This document shows, piece by piece, positions 60,041-64,000 of a stretch of 64,000 nucleotides of DNA; position 1 is the first letter of the stretch; every line of letters starts with the position of its first letter. The notes beneath the pieces were generated by a model. The model had not been told where the DNA came from. It made no database searches and saw only the letters and a program-made list of their open reading frames with translations. Position numbers and translations under genes: made by a program. The DNA comes from Agreia sp. VKM Ac-1783 (GTDB lineage: Bacteria; Actinomycetota; Actinomycetes; Actinomycetales; Microbacteriaceae), in contig NZ_FXWI01000006.1 of assembly GCF_900177765.1 (NCBI RefSeq), positions 124,001-188,000 on the forward strand, given 5' to 3'.

Positions 60041-63000
60041 GTGATTTCCAGAATTCTCAAGCGAGGCGCGGCGGCCCTGGTGTCGCTCGCCGTGATCGGC
60101 ACCGGGCTCTCTGCAGCCGGCGTCGCGTCGGCGGCCGCTCCGACAGGCGGCCTCATCGGCGAGTATGTCTTCTCGCAAACGACCGGCTCGTCGGTCTCGA
60201 ACCAGGCCTCGGGCGCGGGTGCCCTCGGCGCCGCCACGGTCGTGAACGGCAGTGACGCCCGCTGGACAGGCGACTCACTGCGATTCTCGGGTGGGGCCAA
60301 GAACAGCTCGGCGAACTGGGTGCGGCTCCCGAACGATATTCTCGCGGGCAAGACATCGGCCACGATCAGCACCGAGGTCAAGATCGACGCCTCGATGAAA
60401 TCGGCCTTCAACTTTCTCTGGAACGTCGGTAACGACTCGCCCACGTCGTACTTCTTCGCCACGGTGAAAGACACCCCGCGAACCGCCATCACCACAGCAT
60501 CGAATGGGGGAGAGGTCAACGCGCGGGCGACGAACAACCTCGAGGCAGGCCGTTGGTACAGCCTCACCTCCGTCATCGACGGAACGGCCGGCACCATCTC
60601 GTTCTACGTCGACGGCGTGAAGACGGGCCAGACGAACACCTCGCTGACCCCGGCCTCGATTACCGATCAGTCGCTCAACGCGATCGGGCGCTCGCCTTGG
60701 CCAGACGGCTTCTTCGCCGGCGAGGTATCGACATTCCGGGTCTACGACCGGGCGCTCGCGGCGGCCGATGTCACCGCGATCTCCGACCAGGATGCGGCAA
60801 TCCACTCGGCCGACATGGCTGCTCAGGCGCAGGCGATCCTCGATGGCCTCGACCTGGCCGACCAGACCATTGATGCCGGCTACGTCACCCTTCCCACGGC
60901 GGGTGGAGCAGTCAGCTGGGCGACGTCGGACGAAACGATCGTTGCCGCCGATGGACGCGTGAACCAGCCCTCGGAGTCGGACGGCCCGGCGACGGTCACC
61001 GCCACGGCCACCAGCACCGTTCGAGGCGTCAGCGCATCCACCAGCATCACCCTCACCGTGCTGCCGACCAGCGACCAGGCGCGGGTCGACGCCGCAGCGG
61101 CGGGCTACGTGCTGCCGCCGGTCGTCATCTCGGGAACGGTTCTGCCGGCCCCGGCCGACGGCACGACCGTTGTGCTGCAGGACGCGCAGGGCATCGCGGT
61201 CGCCGCCGACGGCACGATCACGGCACCGGATGCCGCTGGTGCGGCCGCCGCCGGCGACGTCACGGGAACGGTCGACGCGGTCATCGCCAGCACCGATACC
61301 CCTGCGGTCACCGTGACGAAGACGTTCACCGTCCGTGTGCTGCCGGCGGGCTCCTCGCAGGAGCTGCTGAGCTACCACCGCACTCCGACCAGCGCGAACA
61401 CGGCGAACAACGCCGATGTCGCCCTGAGCATGCACCTCGCTCTGCCCTCCGCAGACGCGTCGAGCTGGACGCCTCTCAACGAGAACTACGGGATCTTCTT
61501 CCCGAAGACGTCGGCGACTCCTCCGCCGAACGGAACGTCGAACGACATCATCCGCAGCCTCGTGAACCCGCAGGTGTTCGCTCTCGAGGACGGCGGCTAC
61601 GGCGTCATCTCCACCCGCACCGCCCGTGAGGGCGCATCCGACGGCACACAAAAGTCGAGCGTGCTGATCGCGACCTCGTCCGATCTGCTGTCTTACACCG
61701 AGGTCGGCCTCCTCGACCTCGGCGAGACCAACGGCGTGAATGCGCCGCACGCGGTCTACGACTCGGCGGCCGATGTGTACGTCATCGCCTGGACTGACGA
61801 CTCGGGAACCCCGAAGTACACGACGGTGGCTGACCTCGCAGATGCTGGCACCCGCGGCGAGATCGTGGCCGGCGTAATCAACGACCGGGGCGCGGTCGCG
61901 GCCGCATCCGGAATCGACGACTACGTCGCCGGGCGCACCGTGCCCGTCGACGCGGCCACGATCACGGCCCTCGAGGAGCGCTTCGGCCGCATCACGAACA
62001 CCGGCTACGCGCCCTTCGACGATGTCGAAGCGTCGCTCGGGGCGGATGCGTCGGCGCTCGGGTTGCCGACCGATGTCGCGCTCGAGTACTCCGACGGATC
62101 GACCGGCTCGCTGCCCGTCGCGACCTGGGACACCAGCGCCGTCGACACGTCGAAGCCGGGAACCTACGCCGTGACCGGAACCGTGAAGCAGACCGAATAT
62201 CCGCGCCCGTTCGCCGATGAGCGCGCCGACCCGTCGGTCTACAAGTACGACTTCAACGGCACCACGAAGTACCTCATGATCGCGACGAACGACCTCTACG
62301 GGTCGAACATTGACCAGCAGGGCGCAGCGAAGATGCCCATTCGTATTGCCGACACGGTCTCGGGCCTGTCGGATGCAGCAGGCGCACAGGAGATCGACCT
62401 GCTGAAGCGCGGCGATACCGATGCGGCGGGTGCGGTCATGACCGGATGCTTCTGGGCGCCGGAGTACCACGAGATAGACGGTCGACTCTCGATTCTGTTC
62501 ATGCCTTGCTACGGCAGCAACCCCGACATGTGGTCGGGCCGCGCGTCGATCATGCAGCTGAAGCAGGATGCTTCGGGTGCGGACCTCGACCCGGCGATTC
62601 CCGCGAACTGGACGAAGCCATCCAAAATTTTGCGGCCCGACGGATCCGACCTCAATCAGGTCAACGGCATCTCGCTCGACATGACGTTCTTCCAAGACGA
62701 GACGGGCCAGGCTTACTACGTGTGGCAGCATCTCGGTGCGCTCTTCATCGCCAAGGTCGACCCGGCGAACCCGACCCGTCTGACGACCGACCCGGTGCGC
62801 ATTCTGGCTCCGGAGTACGCGTGGGACAACACGATCGCCGAGGGTCCGAACGTGATCACCCGCGATGGCAGACTGCAGCTCATCTACTCAGGTTCGACGG
62901 TCGGAGATACCTATACGACGGGTCTCGCCACGGCGGATGCGTCGGGTGAGACGGATCTCACGACCCCTGAGGCCTGGACGAAGCTCAACTACCCGATTCA

Positions 63001-63475
63001 GAAGTCCGGCCTGTTCGACGGCGCGTGGCAGCTCGGAACCGGCCATGGAATGTGGTCGGAGGACGAGGACGGAAACATGATCTACGTCTTCCACGCCCGC
63101 ACCGACAACAACAACCTCAACGGACGCGACATGTTCGTTCGGCGAGTGCACTGGTCGGCCGAGGGCCTGCCGGTGCTCGACATGGAGCCGGGAGAAGAAC
63201 TGGCTTCACCGACGGTGACGCTCAATGTCGTGGTCCCGGACGGCACGGTCGTGCCGCCCACGCTGCCGCCCACCGAGCCGACAGGCCCGACCGATCCGAC
63301 GAGTCCCGTCGGCACCGACGGCGGCACGTCGACGGGTTCCACCACCACGAATGGTTCCGCCTTGACGGGGCCGCTGGCTCTGACCGGTTCGGGCGCTCTG
63401 TTGGCAGGTCTCGGCGCGCTCGGACTGCTGCTCGCCGGCGGCCTCGCGTTCTTCCTTCGACGCCGAAGTGCCTGA
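60041..63475 (+). CDS. Wall-anchored LamG / Ig / GH43 glycosidase
   Basis: An 1144-residue secreted protein starting with GTG after GCGAAGG: signal peptide (1-30), LamG (31-250), two Ig-like repeats (255-430), a shortened propeller-like region (about 440-650), an Ig-like linker, a GH43 domain (726-1050; Asp in ERADPSVYKY, acid Glu in IAEGPNVI) and a sorting signal LALTG near residue 1113 with hydrophobic segment and Arg tail. Overall it has the same plan as the 1116-residue enzyme at 54043, with a LamG nearly copied from the gene just before it. Expected on the cell wall, acting on arabinose- or xylose-containing polymers. Confidence 0.87.
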   Translation: MISRILKRGAAALVSLAVIGTGLSAAGVASAAAPTGGLIGEYVFSQTTGSSVSNQASGAGALGAATVVNGSDARWTGDSLRFSGGAKNSSANWVRLPNDILAGKTSATISTEVKIDASMKSAFNFLWNVGNDSPTSYFFATVKDTPRTAITTASNGGEVNARATNNLEAGRWYSLTSVIDGTAGTISFYVDGVKTGQTNTSLTPASITDQSLNAIGRSPWPDGFFAGEVSTFRVYDRALAAADVTAISDQDAAIHSADMAAQAQAILDGLDLADQTIDAGYVTLPTAGGAVSWATSDETIVAADGRVNQPSESDGPATVTATATSTVRGVSASTSITLTVLPTSDQARVDAAAAGYVLPPVVISGTVLPAPADGTTVVLQDAQGIAVAADGTITAPDAAGAAAAGDVTGTVDAVIASTDTPAVTVTKTFTVRVLPAGSSQELLSYHRTPTSANTANNADVALSMHLALPSADASSWTPLNENYGIFFPKTSATPPPNGTSNDIIRSLVNPQVFALEDGGYGVISTRTAREGASDGTQKSSVLIATSSDLLSYTEVGLLDLGETNGVNAPHAVYDSAADVYVIAWTDDSGTPKYTTVADLADAGTRGEIVAGVINDRGAVAAASGIDDYVAGRTVPVDAATITALEERFGRITNTGYAPFDDVEASLGADASALGLPTDVALEYSDGSTGSLPVATWDTSAVDTSKPGTYAVTGTVKQTEYPRPFADERADPSVYKYDFNGTTKYLMIATNDLYGSNIDQQGAAKMPIRIADTVSGLSDAAGAQEIDLLKRGDTDAAGAVMTGCFWAPEYHEIDGRLSILFMPCYGSNPDMWSGRASIMQLKQDASGADLDPAIPANWTKPSKILRPDGSDLNQVNGISLDMTFFQDETGQAYYVWQHLGALFIAKVDPANPTRLTTDPVRILAPEYAWDNTIAEGPNVITRDGRLQLIYSGSTVGDTYTTGLATADASGETDLTTPEAWTKLNYPIQKSGLFDGAWQLGTGHGMWSEDEDGNMIYVFHARTDNNNLNGRDMFVRRVHWSAEGLPVLDMEPGEELASPTVTLNVVVPDGTVVPPTLPPTEPTGPTDPTSPVGTDGGTSTGSTTTNGSALTGPLALTGSGALLAGLGALGLLLAGGLAFFLRRRSA

Positions 63476-63517
63476 ACGATGTCGCACACTCGATCACCAC
63501 ACCACAGGAGAGAAAAC

Positions 63518-64000
63518 ATGAAACACGTTGTACCCGATCAACGTCGCCTCAGGCGAGTCGGCAGGGGCCTGACCGGTCTGGCGCTCGTCAGTGCCCTGGG
63601 CGTCGCATCCCTCGCTGCCGGAGCCTCGCCCGCGCTGGCCGCCGTCGTGCCGGCGGTACTCGACTACTCGTTCGACGATGTGTCGAGCGTTGCGACCTCG
63701 GCTGCGATCCCGGATGCGAGCGGAAACGGCTTCGGCGCCACAGTCGTGGGCACCGGTGCAGAACTCACCGCGGGGCCGACCGGACTGGCCGGTGACAAGG
63801 CGTTGAAGCTGCCCGGGGGAGCGAGCACCTCCACAGCCGCTTACCTCTCGATCGCCCCCGGTGTCGTCGCGGATGGCGCCACCGATCTCACCATCTCGGC
63901 CTGGGTCAAGTGGGATGGCGCCAACCCCTGTACGTGGCCTTTCGCCCTCGGCTCGGCGGTCGAGCATCACGTGTTCGCCACGACGCAGTGCGGCAGCGGC
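63518..64000 (+). CDS. Secreted LamG protein, 5' part (cut by window end)
   Basis: The ATG at 63518 follows CAGGAGAG and the frame stays open to the window end (161 codons). It encodes a signal peptide (about 1-41, ending ASPALAA) and the start of a LamG/concanavalin-like domain: VLDYSFDDVSSVATSAAIPDAS, then DLTISAWVKWDGANPCTWPFALG. The domain type and position, 42 bases after the previous glycosidase, suggest a fifth enzyme of the same operon, but its catalytic part is outside the window. Confidence 0.8.
   Translation, partial: MKHVVPDQRRLRRVGRGLTGLALVSALGVASLAAGASPALAAVVPAVLDYSFDDVSSVATSAAIPDASGNGFGATVVGTGAELTAGPTGLAGDKALKLPGGASTSTAAYLSIAPGVVADGATDLTISAWVKWDGANPCTWPFALGSAVEHHVFATTQCGSG

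Noticed and set aside
1-64000. Search by eye for tRNA, rRNA, insertion sequences, integrases, attachment sites or a replication origin
   Set aside because: No cloverleaf, conserved rRNA stretch, transposase motif or DnaA-box cluster was seen; the window looks like stable chromosome with locus-scale exchange at most.

Overview
This is high-GC, gene-dense DNA with many GTG starts, four-base ATGA/GTGA gene overlaps, promoters that look leaderless, and secreted proteins ending in LAxTG-type sorting signals. These traits point to an actinobacterium, most likely of the family Microbacteriaceae. The family is inferred from gene content and the style of the intergenic repeats; no rRNA or tRNA gene is present to confirm it. 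An ice-binding-type surface protein and arabinan-type glycosidases fit a cold, soil or plant-associated life.

Layout. 1-1809: the end of an ABC exporter (ATPase tail and permease). 1858-3635: an mARC/YcbX-like MOSC enzyme with its own flavin/[2Fe-2S] reductase. 3644-26243: a type VII-like secretion and cell-surface locus. It holds a 2029-residue membrane-anchored Ig/Fn3 protein, MoxR, DUF58, a transglutaminase-like membrane protein that has lost its catalytic Cys, zinc-ribbon/RDD/FHA, PP2C phosphatase, FHA, Ser/Thr kinase, FHA plus winged-helix-like, and an FHA-containing three-ATPase FtsK/EssC-like motor. A separately transcribed WXG100 protein and a small associated protein follow. The same 18-bp palindrome, ATGGGGA-NTTC-TCCCCAT, lies next to the promoter region of both the giant gene and the WXG100 gene, which suggests one dedicated regulator.

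26279-37227: an ice-binding-type LAxTG protein, two small membrane proteins, a structured intergenic repeat, a HEAT-repeat protein, purB, a low-molecular-weight tyrosine phosphatase, a second WXG-like protein paired with an alpha/beta hydrolase (candidate secreted pair), a holin-like membrane protein, and two glycosyltransferases, one fused to HEAT-like repeats. 37422-41169: an RsbQ-type hydrolase next to a PAS-GGDEF-EAL protein (a likely small-molecule to c-di-GMP signalling pair), a protein of unknown function and a DUF1345-type membrane protein.

41166-64000: a carbohydrate locus. A LacI regulator and an orphan sugar ABC ATPase diverge from a complete YtfQRT-YjfF-like ABC importer. Three matching LacI-type operators (TGTTAG-NN-CTCACA) lie in the divergent region. 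Downstream are four complete, very large, wall-anchored LamG/Ig/GH43 glycosidases and the start of a fifth LamG protein cut by the window end. The surface enzymes would release arabinose- or galactofuranose-type furanosides for the importer, with LacI sensing the product. The substrate is inferred, not shown.
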